64,000 nucleotides of DNA, from NCBI GenBank assembly GCA_016703625.1, contig JADJBP010000011.1, positions 101,177 through 165,176 on the forward strand, in the 5' to 3' direction. Below the pieces are notes generated by a model. It saw nothing but the letters and a program-made list of their open reading frames with translations. It was not told the origin of the DNA and did no database searches. Both the position numbers and the translations under genes were made by a program. Origin of the DNA: Chitinophagaceae bacterium. Its GTDB lineage: Bacteria > Bacteroidota > Bacteroidia > Chitinophagales > Chitinophagaceae. Below, piece by piece: positions 8,371 to 17,528 of this stretch; the stretch's first letter is position 1; each line of letters opens with the position of its first letter.

Positions 8371-8678
8371 AAAAGTGAAAAATGATTTTCAAAAAATCCG
8401 GTCTTAAGTCTGAAATAGTGATTGAGAATTTATATTGATGGATCCGAACTGCTGATGAAGTGAATGCTTGATATGTCTCCTCTCAGTCTGATTCATTGCA
8501 ATATTACGGTGTTTTTTTAAAAAAAACGGATTTTTTTAGGATAGAACAGGTATTATAAGGGCTGAACGGATAAAAACACCCGCACTTATGATCAGCCGGG
8601 GATTTATACCTTCGGAATAGCGCTCCGGCCACGTCATGCGTGTTCTATCCTTATCTTTGCCACCAATTAATATTTTAT
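8371..8678. promoter_or_regulatory. Divergent rho/asnS intergenic region with candidate asnS -7 box
   Basis: This gap must hold the promoters of both rho and asnS. On the plus strand TATCTTTG at 8652-8659 matches the Bacteroidota -7 consensus TAnnTTTG and lies 19 bases before the asnS ATG. I could not find a convincing -33 TTTG at the right distance. Around 8505-8540 there is an AT-rich palindrome (TTTTTTTAAAAAAAA core) flanked by further T runs. No gene is visible. Confidence 0.45.
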
Positions 8679-10120
8679 ATGTTTAACAAAAGAATAAGGA
8701 TCAAGGACCTGCTGGCAAGTGATAAAGCCAATTACGAAACAACGGTAATGGGATGGGTACGTACTTTCCGCAACAACCAGTTCATTGCGCTTAATGATGG
8801 CAGTACCAATAATAACCTGCAGGTAGTTGCCACACTGGGCCAGTTTGATGATGCCCTTTTAAAGCGCCTTACTACCGGAGCCTGTATCAAAGCAAGCGGG
8901 GAAGTGATCGCTTCTTTGGGCAAGGGACAAAAGTAGAACTGAAAGCTACATCCATAGAAATACTTGGTGACAGTGATGCTGAAAAATTTCCACTGCAACC
9001 CAAAAAACACAGCCTCGAATTTTTAAGGGAGATCGCCCACCTGCGTTTCCGCACCAACACCTTTGGTTCGGTATTTCGGGTACGCCATGCCCTGGCTTTT
9101 GCTATACATAAATTTTTCAATGACAAAGGATTTATTTACCTGCATACGCCCATCATTACTGCAAGCGATGCAGAAGGTGCCGGTGAGATGTTTAAAGTAA
9201 CCACGCTCCCTTTGGATGGAACAGCACCTAAAAATGAGGAAGGAAACATCAATTTTAAGGAAGATTTTTTCGGGCGTAGCACAAACCTTACCGTTAGCGG
9301 GCAACTCGAGGGAGAACTTGCGGCTATGGCTTTCAGTGATATCTATACTTTTGGTCCCACATTCCGGGCCGAGAACAGCAATACCACCAGGCACCTGGCC
9401 GAATTCTGGATGATTGAACCGGAAATGGCCTTTTATGACCTGGAAGACAATATGAACCTGGCAGAGGAATTCATTAAATACGTGATCAAATATGCCATGG
9501 ACAACAATAAAGACGATCTTGATTTTTTAGCACAGCGCCTGGAAGAAGAGGAAAAACAAAAGCCCCAGACAGAAAGAAGTGAAATGGGCCTTTTGGAAAA
9601 ACTGGCATTTGTGGTTGAGAACGATTTTGAAAGGCTTACCTACACCGAAGCCATCAACATTTTAAAAGAAAGCAATCACAATAAGAAAAAGAAATTTCAA
9701 TACCTGATCGAGGGATGGGGTACAGACCTGCAGAGCGAACATGAAAGATACCTGGTAGAAAAGCATTTTAAAAAACCGGTGATCCTCACGGATTATCCTA
9801 AAGAAATAAAAAGTTTTTACATGCGGCAGAATGATGACGGGAAAACGGTGGCCGCCATGGATATTTTAGCGCCGGGTATTGGCGAAATTGTTGGCGGATC
9901 TCAGAGAGAAGAAAGGCTGGATAAGCTCACCGAACGCATGAAAGAAATGCATGTGCCGGTTGATGAATTGTGGTGGTACCTGGATACCCGGAAATTTGGC
10001 GCCTGCCCGCATGCCGGCTTTGGGCTTGGTTTTGAACGGCTGGTACAGTTTGTAACGGGTATGGGTAATATCAGGGATGTGATCCCTTTCCCGCGGTACC
10101 CGAAAAGCGCAGAATTTTAA
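8679..10120 (+). CDS. asnS: Asparaginyl-tRNA synthetase, one single-base frameshift
   Basis: AsnRS charges tRNA-Asn and is a class II synthetase with an N-terminal OB-fold anticodon-binding domain (VMGWVRTFRNNQFIALNDG). The catalytic core carries FRTNTFGSVFRVRHALA (motif 1 region), TFRAENSNTTRHLAEFWMIE (motif 2 with its Arg), and GFGLGFERLVQFVTGMGNI (motif 3). The first 86 codons and the rest are in different frames. One extra A in the run 8929-8932 joins them into 480 residues, the normal family length. The chosen ATG follows a TATCTTTG promoter box and gives the typical MFNKRIRIKDLL start. tRNA-Val follows downstream. Confidence 0.95.
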
Positions 10121-10251
10121 TTCAAAAATAAAAATTCAAAACAAAAAATTATGAGCCTGCCCGGTCAGAAATTATACAGGTTTATGTTCTTCCTCATCAA
10201 TGAAGCCATTTGATTTTTGAATTTTGATCTTTGATTTTTGATTTTTTTCCC
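10121..10251. repeat. AT-rich inverted repeat between asnS and tRNA-Val
   Basis: After the asnS stop comes a run of CAAAAATAAAAATTC-type units. Before the tRNA is the opposite orientation (TTTGATTTTTGAATTTTGAT). The two arms are imperfect complements around a 60-base centre. The right arm ends in T7 just before the tRNA. This could act as the asnS terminator and is otherwise a simple dispersed repeat. Confidence 0.45.
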
Positions 10252-10326
10252 GGGCTGTTAGCTCAGTTGGTTTAGAGCATCACGTCGACAACGTGAGGGT
10301 CGCTGGTTCGAGCCCGGCACAGCCCA
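10252..10326 (+). tRNA. tRNA-Val (anticodon GAC)
   Basis: The cloverleaf folds cleanly. The acceptor stem is GGGCTGT with ACAGCCC, the D stem GCTC with GAGC, the anticodon stem TCACG with CGTGA, and the T stem GCTGG with CCGGC (one G-U pair) around TTCGAGC. The seven-base anticodon loop TCGACAA gives anticodon GAC, hence valine. By this count position 33 is C rather than the near-universal U. CCA is not encoded; the discriminator is A. Confidence 0.93.
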
Positions 10327-10336
10327 CTGGAATGAA

Positions 10337-10413
10337 GAACAAGGAACAAGGAATATTGAATTATGAAGTAGAGCTCTTTCCGTTCAGCATTCGACATTCC
10401 TTGTTCCTTGTTC
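10337..10413. repeat. Inverted repeat downstream of tRNA-Val
   Basis: GAACAAGGAACAAGGAAT at 10337-10354 and its exact complement at 10396-10413 form an 18-bp stem around a 41-base loop whose edges pair partly. Each arm is itself an internal direct repeat of GGAACAA. It lies between the tRNA and the convergent lipoprotein gene and could terminate either. Confidence 0.7.
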
Positions 10414-10429
10414 GATATTTATTAAGCCT

Positions 10430-10972
10430 TTATTTTTTCCGCGTGGCCCTGTCGAACTGCAACAGCATATCAGCCTTGCCGTCTTTATTCATCCGCCAGG
10501 ATTCCATAAGCGCTACCGTATCTTTTTTACCGTCGGGTTTTGTGCCGATCTCCTGTGCCCATACCAATACCCAGTTCTCTTTTTTGTCGGTGCTGTACAC
10601 CGAAATTGCGGCATGGATGGTATCTGCTACGGAACTGTATTCAGCACGTCCCCTTTTCCAACGGGCCATCATGCTGTCTAAACCCATCACCATTTTGTTA
10701 TCGCTGTGAAAAGCAACAATGGAATCGGCCATCCAGTTTTTCATATTGTCCAGTTTGTTTTCTTCCCAGTCTGTCCAGCTTCCCTGCAATATAGTTGCTG
10801 TGTACTCCGGGTTACCCATTTCAAATGCGGAGGAATAAGTTGCCGTGTAGGGAAGGGTTACTGTTTTTTTTGCAGCCGGTTCTTCACTGGCTGTTCCTGT
10901 TTCTTTTTTTTCATCATTACAGGCCGCAAATAAAAAAGCAGCAGCTGTACAAACGATCATCCATTTTTTCAT
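10430..10972 (-). CDS. Lipoprotein with NTF2/SnoaL-like domain
   Basis: Starting at MKKWMIVC, the protein has 180 residues with a lipoprotein signal (AAAFLFAAC, acylated Cys near residue 17), so it should be membrane-anchored. The mature part begins with a short charged linker and then reads as an NTF2-like alpha+beta domain: ILQGSWTDWEENKLDNMKNW, then ADSIVAFHSDNKMVMGLDSM, then AISVYSTDKKENWVLVWAQE. This is the layout of SnoaL-like proteins. An ATG 30 bp upstream would spoil the signal peptide, so the internal start is preferred. Ligand and role are unknown. Confidence 0.75.
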   Translation of the reverse strand: MKKWMIVCTAAAFLFAACNDEKKETGTASEEPAAKKTVTLPYTATYSSAFEMGNPEYTATILQGSWTDWEENKLDNMKNWMADSIVAFHSDNKMVMGLDSMMARWKRGRAEYSSVADTIHAAISVYSTDKKENWVLVWAQEIGTKPDGKKDTVALMESWRMNKDGKADMLLQFDRATRKK

Positions 10973-11262
10973 AATTATAGTTGTTTTGAAGTTAAAAATC
11001 AATGGAAGGGAATGGAAGAAAAAGTTGGAAGCAGGATGGTATTAAAAAGGATAATAGATAATCGCCAATCGTAAGGTAATTAAAATATATGTATTGTTGC
11101 TATAATAATTTTCCTCATCGCAAGGTGGCGCTCATTTTACCCTGGTTCCTGCCCTCACAATCCAAGACTTACTTAAATTAAAACCCAACTCCCGGATCTT
11201 TTGCCATTTACAATTTCCTTACCTTGACATTGTAATTTATCAAGATCAGCTATCCTCATTGA

Positions 11263-12177
11263 ATGAAATTTCTGATACAAATAAAAAATACAGGCCGCCA
11301 ACTGGTTAACGCCTACAGGTTATTGTTGAAAAATGATCCGCTGCGGCTGGCAGGGGCAACCGCTTTCTTTACCAGTTTTGCGCTTCCGCCAATTTTACTG
11401 CTGCTGATACAATTACTGAGTTTACTTTTTAACAGGAAAGCGGTTAGCCAGGAATTGTTCACAGAACTGGGCAGCATTCTTGGCGATGACGGTGTACGGC
11501 AACTGGTAGAAACCCTTCGGGGATTTCGGGGACTGGCGATCAACTGGCCAATGGCCATTGCAGGATTCTTCTTTTTATTATTCGTTGCCACCACCCTGTT
11601 CAGGGTAATACAAAGTTCACTTAACCAGCTTTGGATGATACAGAAAACAGGTGATAAAAGATTTAAAATGGCCATGGTCACCCGGTTAAAATCCACCGGG
11701 CTCATCATCTTCACCGGCTTATTGTTTATGGCATCACTTGCAGCAGGAAGTTTAAAACTTATTTTTGGCAATTTCCTCGATGATAAAATTCCGGGCAGCG
11801 GGGTATATTCAAATGGAACCCTTTCCACCCTGGTTTCCATAGCCATTGTTTGTACCTGGTTTACGGTTTTGTTCCGATACCTGCCTGATGGCAAACCCAA
11901 ATGGAGGGTTGCCCTCACAGGTGGATTATTGACCAGTATTCTATACAATATTGGGGCGTTTGTTTTAAAATTCCTTTTACTCAACAGTAATATTGGTGTT
12001 GTGTACGGGGCATCGGCTTCAGTTGTATTATTACTGTTGTTTGTTTTTTATGCTTCGCTTATTTTTTACTACGGGGCAGCTTTTACAAAAGTATGGGGTG
12101 AGTACCTGGATCAACCCATACAACCTGTTATACATGCAGAATTGTATGAAAATATACATATTGAAAACAAGGAATGA
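11263..12177 (+). CDS. YihY/virulence factor BrkB family membrane protein
   Basis: The protein has 304 residues with six predicted membrane helices. The first follows LRLAGATAFFTSFALPPILL, a typical start of the YihY/BrkB family. The middle segment IQSSLNQLWMIQ and the later FRYLPDGKPKWRVALTGG and NIGVVYGASASVVLLLLFVF are also family landmarks. The old RNase BN annotation of this family is not supported by structure, so it is best called an inner-membrane protein of unknown transport or envelope function. It stands alone on the plus strand with a 290-bp leader gap. Confidence 0.88.
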   Translation: MKFLIQIKNTGRQLVNAYRLLLKNDPLRLAGATAFFTSFALPPILLLLIQLLSLLFNRKAVSQELFTELGSILGDDGVRQLVETLRGFRGLAINWPMAIAGFFFLLFVATTLFRVIQSSLNQLWMIQKTGDKRFKMAMVTRLKSTGLIIFTGLLFMASLAAGSLKLIFGNFLDDKIPGSGVYSNGTLSTLVSIAIVCTWFTVLFRYLPDGKPKWRVALTGGLLTSILYNIGAFVLKFLLLNSNIGVVYGASASVVLLLLFVFYASLIFYYGAAFTKVWGEYLDQPIQPVIHAELYENIHIENKE

Positions 12178-12284
12178 ATCTTATAATACAAAGCATACAA
12201 AACAGGCTTTTACTGCAGCACCAGAATAAGTTTCAGCATGGTTTTATTCCGCTGATCATGTCAAATCTTAAAAATATTTGTTTT

Positions 12285-12660
12285 AATATTTTTTTACTTT
12301 CTTTTGTCTTCCCGATAAAAATCGGACAGGCTTCGGCTACGCTCTGGAGAAACAAAAAATCAAGGCAGGAACGATTACAGCCCCCGACGGGACAGGCTGT
12401 TCCTGCCGAATAGCTTTACTCAATTTTTGTACTACTGTAACTTCAGCCTTAAATCTTTACTCTTAATTTCAATGCAGTAAACTATATAATTTGTCTTCCT
12501 TCTCTGTTTGCAGAGTAAGAATTCTGCAATACAGTGAACTCATTATTTCTAAGAGTAGAAACCTGCCTGCCGGCAGGCAGGTCGGGATGTATTCGATTTC
12601 GGGGCTCCTTTTTTGTTTCTCCTGAGCGTAGTCGAAGGATTTGGAGAAGCAAAAAAGAAA
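12285..12660. repeat. Intergenic composite repeat element (copy A, without the 20-nt insert)
   Basis: No gene is visible here. The left half (about 12296-12475) is homologous to 13815-13995, sharing 31 identical bases at 12353-12383 and 13882-13912 and similar flanks. In this copy GAGAAAC runs directly into AAAAAATC. The right half carries the perfect 20-nt palindrome CCTGCCTGCCGGCAGGCAGG at 12562-12581 and a CTCCTGAGCGTAGTCGAAGG segment. Short palindromes of the CCCGATxxxATCGG type are embedded. Confidence 0.65.
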
Positions 12661-12668
12661 AATAAAAA

Positions 12669-13747
12669 TTAGCGAAGTCTTTTATACATTTCATCCACCA
12701 AACCATCCCTCTTCAGATCCTGCCCCAGCTCCCAAAACATGATACCTCCCAGTTTCTTACTGCGTATGAATTTTGTTTTTGCCCGGATGGACCGCGTATC
12801 ATCAAATGTGGCAAATAATTGTTGCGATGCATTATACCGGTAAGGCGCCATTGCTTTTTTATCCCAGTAATAAGTAAAGCCGGATGTATCACTGAAGTAA
12901 TTTGAAAAATCGGCATAGGCAACTCCCCGTTTAAAAATTCCTGCCTGGTACAAACCATTCCCGTTTGCGGGTACCTGTTCCCACACACGGGCATACATAG
13001 CCGCACCAATGATGAGTTTGTTTGCCGCCACTTTTTTATCAAGCAGCCAGTTCACACATTTGGCCGTTGACTCCTGCCAGGGCCTGTAATCATACAATGG
13101 GGTATGGTGGCCGGTTACAATGGCATAGCCACCAACAAGGTCGTAGGTCATCAGGTTCACAAAATCAACCAGGGGCATTACGGCATCCCAGTCAATGGAC
13201 TGTTCAAGGTATTTTACAAAACCACCGGCAGCAAAAGTCAGCAGGTATTCATTGCCCATTTCCTGCCTGAGTGCTTTAACCAGTTCGGTAAAATTATTCT
13301 TATCCGCTGCAGCATAGGCATGACCAGGGTAACCTTCAATGGCCGGGTATTCCCAGTCAAGGTCAATACCGTCGATACCATACTGTTTAAAAAGCGCAAC
13401 CGTTGTTTTGGCAAAATGCTGACGGTGCACATTACTGGCAAACAGGCCGCTGCAGAAAGAACAGCCACCCCATCCGCCAACTGACACCATGATCTTTAAA
13501 CGCGGGTATTCTTTTTTTAATGCAACCAGCTGCTGAAGGCTTTTTTCCTGGTTTTGATTATGAAAAGTGAGCGTATCGTTTTGTATTTTAAGAAAACTGA
13601 AAATGATATGCGAGAGTTTATCAACCGGCCATTGTTTGATGGCTTCACCGTTGCCGGTGTAGTAGGCGATGATCTTAAAGGGTTGTTTTTGCTGAGCTGA
13701 AAGGCATAAAATGGGGAATAAATAAAATAAAAGGAAGATTTTTTCAT
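12669..13747 (-). CDS. Glycoside hydrolase family 18 (chitinase-like), one frameshift in the signal peptide
   Basis: A secreted GH18 enzyme, probably a chitinase or endo-beta-N-acetylglucosaminidase. The catalytic strand reads DGIDLDWEYP, the D-x-x-D-x-D-x-E motif with Glu as acid/base. Also present are KIMVSVGGWGG (beta-3 strand), LMTYDLVGGY (beta-6, with the product-binding Tyr) and GGIMFWELGQD (beta-8 Trp). Codons after ATGAAAAAA are out of frame. One more T in the run 13739-13744 restores a normal signal peptide (MKKIFLLFYLFPILCLSA-Q) and a protein of about 359 residues. No carbohydrate-binding module is visible. Chitin use fits a Chitinophagaceae host. Confidence 0.9.
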
Positions 13748-13799
13748 GAGATTAAAGTTAGATATTTTTTTAAGCAATTTTTTACATAAAAAAATGATG

Positions 13800-14180
13800 A
13801 AAATTGTTTTTCTTTTATTTTCTTTTGTCTTGATACATCCTTCGGCTACGCTCAGGAGAAACCTGCCTACCGGCAGGCAGGCAAAAAATCAAGGCAGGAA
13901 CGATTACAGCCCGTTCCTGCCGTATAGCTTTACTCATCTTTAGTACTACTGTAGCTTTAGCTGTAGTTCTTTACTCTTAAATTCAAAACAGTAAACCAGT
14001 GTAGTATGCTTCACTATGTTTTATACATTTAGAGTTTGAAATGCATTGAAGCGTCTGATTCTATGAGTAGAGTTACAAATGTCGAAGTCACAGTAGCACA
14101 AATGGCGCACATAGCTTCTTCCCGAAATCGGGATTATTTGTTTACTTTTTTGGGCAAAAAAGAAAAAAAACAATGAATGA
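13800..14180. repeat. Intergenic composite repeat element (copy B, with the 20-nt palindrome inserted)
   Basis: Homologous to the element at 12.3 kb, but between GAGAAAC and AAAAAATC this copy holds 20 extra bases (CTGCCTACCGGCAGGCAGGC), the filled version of an empty site. Further on, GTTACAAATGTCGAAGTCAC near 14072 resembles CTTACAAACGTCGAAGCTCG near 43293. A CCCGAAATCGGG palindrome lies near 14123. The stretch from the chitinase start to the next gene (13750-14429) contains no convincing gene. Confidence 0.65.
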
Positions 14181-14429
14181 CTGAAAGCTTATGAAACAGA
14201 TTTTACTCAGCTTCGGTTCATGTCTTCACGAATCGAAATAAGCAACAAAAAATGGTTCTTGAAGACACAAACCCAGGGCAGTGGTAAAACTAAAAATTCA
14301 TTTCTCCCGTTTTAATATAGGTAGTAAAATTTGTATAGCAACATAGGCCATATTATCACACCTGTGCATAAATAATCCCTAATAAAACCCGGATTATGCT
14401 GTATATTTTAAAAACTAAAATGCAACCCC

Positions 14430-14702
14430 ATGGATAAAATGGAAAAGAAAAAGATGATGGAAAAAATGCTGCGGGAACTGGAAGACATCCTGAACAGCCA
14501 GACCTCGCTGCTCAAAAAAATTTCGCAGCTGGAAGCAGAGAACATCAACCTGGGCAACCCTGTGCTGGAAAAACGCCTGCCTGATATCCACGGCAAAGTT
14601 GATGAAGGCATTGCAGAGATCAGCGTGGTAATGGAAGAGTTTACTGCCTTCAAAAACAAGTTTGTAACAGATAATAAGCTGGATGAGGCCGCGCCTGAAT
14701 AG
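14430..14702 (+). CDS. Small coiled-coil protein of unknown function
   Basis: The protein has 90 residues, is highly charged and almost entirely helical. It opens with a basic MDKMEKKKMMEKML segment, followed by heptad-like SLLKKISQLEAENINL and VDEGIAEISVVMEEFTAFKN. There is no signal peptide or cysteine. It is the first of several small helical or acidic genes between 14.4 and 18.5 kb. I do not recognise a family. Confidence 0.65.
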   Translation: MDKMEKKKMMEKMLRELEDILNSQTSLLKKISQLEAENINLGNPVLEKRLPDIHGKVDEGIAEISVVMEEFTAFKNKFVTDNKLDEAAPE

Positions 14703-14894
14703 CTGATCAGCTGACCTGTTGCTATACAGGGCAGGTATAAAACCTGTTCCCTTAATTTTTGCTGCGGGTACCTATGCATTTTTTTCGCCATTGAATCCCG
14801 GGCTGTCGTTTCTTTTCCGGAATTATGACAATAATCACTTTTTCACCGGATACCGGTCAGCAATTCTGTGCCGGCCTTTTTTTCACTTTGTATC

Positions 14895-15419
14895 ATGAAA
14901 AAAATTACTACTGCCGTCATTTTCCTGCTGCTGTTTGCAGTACCCGGCAAATCCCAACATATCATCAGCTTTGACATGGCTACGATCCGCAATACGCAAA
15001 AGCCCATTAACGGACTTAATGTCAGCAGCTTTTATTTTTTCAATAAACACCTGGCCGGGGGTGTGGAGGTAAACCGTTTTTTCCCGGTTACCCATAAATC
15101 GGCAGAAGAAGAACTGCAGGTATCTGCCTGGGATATTGAACTGAATTTTCATTACCTCATCGGTGTATATAAAAAACTAAACATTTATCCCATTACCGGT
15201 ATCAGCCATACCAGCGACAGGGAACTTGTTGGCAGCAAGGGTATCAGCCATTATGAATCGTTCTGGTCGCTCAATACCGGTGCAGGCATTTCATGGGGAC
15301 TGGGAAACTGGAGCCCGCATATTGAATACAGTTTTGCCTGGGGGCATCACAACCAGCAGTTCTTACTGGCCGGCATCAGTTATGATATAGAAATGGGGCG
15401 GCACCATACAAAAAACTAA
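14895..15419 (+). CDS. Secreted outer-membrane-type beta protein
   Basis: Starting at MKKITTAVIF, the protein has 174 residues with a Sec signal peptide (LLLFAVPGKS-Q). The mature part alternates short hydrophobic strands with turns (HLAGGVEVNRFFPVT, WDIELNFHYLIGVYKKLNIY, SLNTGAGISWGLG) and ends in strands like a small eight-stranded barrel. It is probably an outer-membrane or surface protein. An ATG 27 bp upstream lacks a good signal peptide and was not chosen. The function is unknown. Confidence 0.7.
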   Translation: MKKITTAVIFLLLFAVPGKSQHIISFDMATIRNTQKPINGLNVSSFYFFNKHLAGGVEVNRFFPVTHKSAEEELQVSAWDIELNFHYLIGVYKKLNIYPITGISHTSDRELVGSKGISHYESFWSLNTGAGISWGLGNWSPHIEYSFAWGHHNQQFLLAGISYDIEMGRHHTKN

Positions 15420-15496
15420 GTAATACTGTCACCAAAACATGTTTCCCCATTTGGGGTACGGTTATTGACAACAATACAATACATTAAAAAAACAAC

Positions 15497-15868
15497 ATGA
15501 ACAATCAAAAACAATTCGGCGTGTGGATGGATACACTAAATGCCACAGTAGTAGGAAGTGATAATTCTGAAACAGGGTCGCTGACAGTGCTGGCTCATAT
15601 AAAAGGTGAAGAAGCTTCCCCCGGTTCCGGTAACAAAAATCTGAACAATCAAAAGATCATGTTACAGGCTAAATTTTTTAAGGAAATTGCCACGCACCTG
15701 CAGAATGCAACGCACCTGCATGCAACAGGTACCGGGCAGGTACAGGAGCAGTTCCTTCATTACCTGGCAGAAACACCCCAGTTTAAAAACCTGGAAACAA
15801 CAGAATCAACGGCCAACCGCATGAGTGATGAAAGGCTGGTGGAATTTTTTGCAGAAAAATTTAATTAG
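15497..15868 (+). CDS. Conserved small protein, possibly related to baeRF/host-attachment proteins
   Basis: The protein has 123 residues and is cytosolic. It starts with QFGVWMDTLNATVVG, a strand-turn-strand pattern seen at the beginning of bacterial eRF1-like (baeRF) proteins. It then has KIMLQAKFFKEIATHLQNAT, HATGTGQVQEQFLHYL and a C-terminal MSDERLVEFFAEKF. The middle part resembles an archaeo-eukaryotic release-factor core, but the similarity is weak and I offer it only as a suggestion. A hairpin follows the stop, so it is probably monocistronic. Confidence 0.6.
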   Translation: MNNQKQFGVWMDTLNATVVGSDNSETGSLTVLAHIKGEEASPGSGNKNLNNQKIMLQAKFFKEIATHLQNATHLHATGTGQVQEQFLHYLAETPQFKNLETTESTANRMSDERLVEFFAEKFN

Positions 15869-15887
15869 TATCTATTGAATGTATGCT

Positions 15888-15921
15888 CCATTGCGTCCCG
15901 GTCCTGGCCGGGACACAATGG
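15888..15921 (+). terminator. Hairpin terminator after the baeRF-like gene
   Basis: CCATTGCGTCCCGG and CCGGGACACAATGG pair with one internal mismatch around a six-base loop and are followed by TTTCTT. It lies 20 bp after the stop codon, a plausible intrinsic terminator with a weak T tract. Confidence 0.55.
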
Positions 15922-16025
15922 TTTCTTGCCCAGTAGCCGTTAACATCCCCGGAACGGCCTTTACAAAACCTGCCCCCTGCACAAATCTTGAGCTGATTGC
16001 TTATTTTTGAGCAAACTGGCGCTTC

Positions 16026-16909
16026 ATGATCTCTTACAACACCAAGGACTGGTTCACTTTTATTTTTAAATTTCATAAGGCAGATACTTTGCGGAAATTA
16101 TTTCCACTAATGGTAGCTGTTAGCATATATTCAGGCATCATTACCTGGCTGGAACTCGATTACTGGAAACTGTCGGAAAGCAACCATGTAAAAAATATTC
16201 CGCTCATGCACGGGCTGCTTGGTTTTGCCATTTCAATGCTGCTGGTGTTTCGCACCAACACCGCCTATGACCGCTGGTGGGAAGGGCGTAAACTCTGGGG
16301 AAGCCTGGTTAACAACAGCCGCAATTTTGCCATGAAGCTGGATACCATGTTGCCTGCTGAAGATACAGAAATGCGAAGTTTTTTTCGAAAAATAATCCCG
16401 GCATATGCCTATGCCCTGCACAATCACCTGCACAAGGAACAAACAAGGGTTGAACTTTTGAAACAGATGAGCACAAACATATGTTTGGGGAAATTGACCA
16501 CGCCAAGCATATTCTCAACCAGGTGGCACAGCTTATGTACCGGCAGGTTCACCAGTTGCATACACGAAATAAGATCAGTGGCGAACAGTTATTGTTTGTA
16601 AATAACGAATTGCAGTCATTCACCGATATCTGTGGCGCCTGCGAACGGATCAAGAACACGCCCATACCCTATTCGTATAGTGTGTTCATTAAAAAATTTA
16701 TTTTCTTTTATGTGATGACACTTCCCTTTGGCTATGTGTTCCAGCTGGGTTTTTATGTGGTGCCCGTGGTGGCCTTCGTGTTTTATGTGCTGGCCAGCCT
16801 CGAGCTGATCGCCGAAGAGATTGAAGATCCTTTTGGCGGTGATGAGAATGATGTGCCTACGGCCCTGCTGGCAAAAAATATTCACCGGCATGTGGCAGAA
16901 ATTATCTGA
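16026..16909 (+). CDS. Bestrophin family ion channel, one frameshift
   Basis: Bacterial bestrophins are pentameric ion channels of the inner membrane. The N-terminal half has LLGFAISMLLVFRTNTAYDRWWEGRKLWG, with the family's RTNxAYDRWWEGR motif. The C-terminal half has TPIPYSYSVFIKKFIFFYV and EEIEDPFGGDENDVP, the conserved Asp-rich segment. The halves are in two frames. One extra A in the run 16461-16463 joins them (KTDEHKHMFGEID) into 294 residues, the normal length. Both halves carry the usual paired membrane helices. The regulatory signal and ion specificity are not evident. Confidence 0.92.
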
Positions 16910-17002
16910 TAGCCGGTTATCATTTACTCCCGTTGTGTTTTAATATCATAACGCCGCTGCCATACGGGTTTTGATCAGTAACTTTATCTTAAAATATACC
17001 AC

Positions 17003-17302
17003 ATGAATACAGGTAAAAAAATAACACAGGCCGATGAAGCCGGTATGGATGCAGAAATCAGTGCTGCAGAAAGACTGCTGCTGGATGAAAGCCTGGATAA
17101 CAGCGTGTCTGTTGATAACAACAATTTAAGAAGATCGGCACTGGATAGCGTCGATGCAGATGGTGACCCGGTAAATGAAAACAGTTTTAATTTAACAGGG
17201 GAAGACCTGGATATACCCGGTTCAGAACTGGATGACGAGGCTGAAGAAACGGGGGCAGAAGATGAGGAAAATAATGGATACAGCAGGGCCGATACAGAAT
17301 AA
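17003..17302 (+). CDS. Small acidic protein of unknown function
   Basis: The protein has 99 residues and is very acidic, without hydrophobic core or signal. The central part SVDNNNLRRSALDSVDADGD and the later GEDLDIPGSELDDEAEETG look conserved rather than random, because they alternate charged and small residues in fixed order. The C-terminus (GAEDEENNGYS) is almost certainly disordered. It has the appearance of a stress-associated or nucleic-acid-mimic type protein, but no function can be assigned. Confidence 0.65.
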   Translation: MNTGKKITQADEAGMDAEISAAERLLLDESLDNSVSVDNNNLRRSALDSVDADGDPVNENSFNLTGEDLDIPGSELDDEAEETGAEDEENNGYSRADTE

Positions 17303-17528
17303 CAGCATATCACCGGCACCTGAGTTTCTTTACTTTTACCCGGCCCGGCCTGCAACCAACAGGTGTGATATTTTTAGAAAATAAACAGGCCGAAATCTTC
17401 AACTGCTTTGTTTTATGCGCTACCCGGTTGATAAAACGGCAGTCGCACACCTGGAAACCAACTGACTAAAATTATACATGCAGATAATAAAAACCCGGTA
17501 AAAACTTACAGTTTAATGAATCATTGAA

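Noticed and set aside
8678..9187. Two separate proteins at the asnS 5' end
   Set aside because: The pieces align end-to-end with one AsnRS when a single A is added. A separate OB-fold protein is less likely.
10141..10215. A 20-codon frame (MSLPGQKLYRFMFFLINEAI) between asnS and tRNA-Val
   Set aside because: It is too short, sits inside an inverted AT-rich repeat and has no clear ribosome-binding site.
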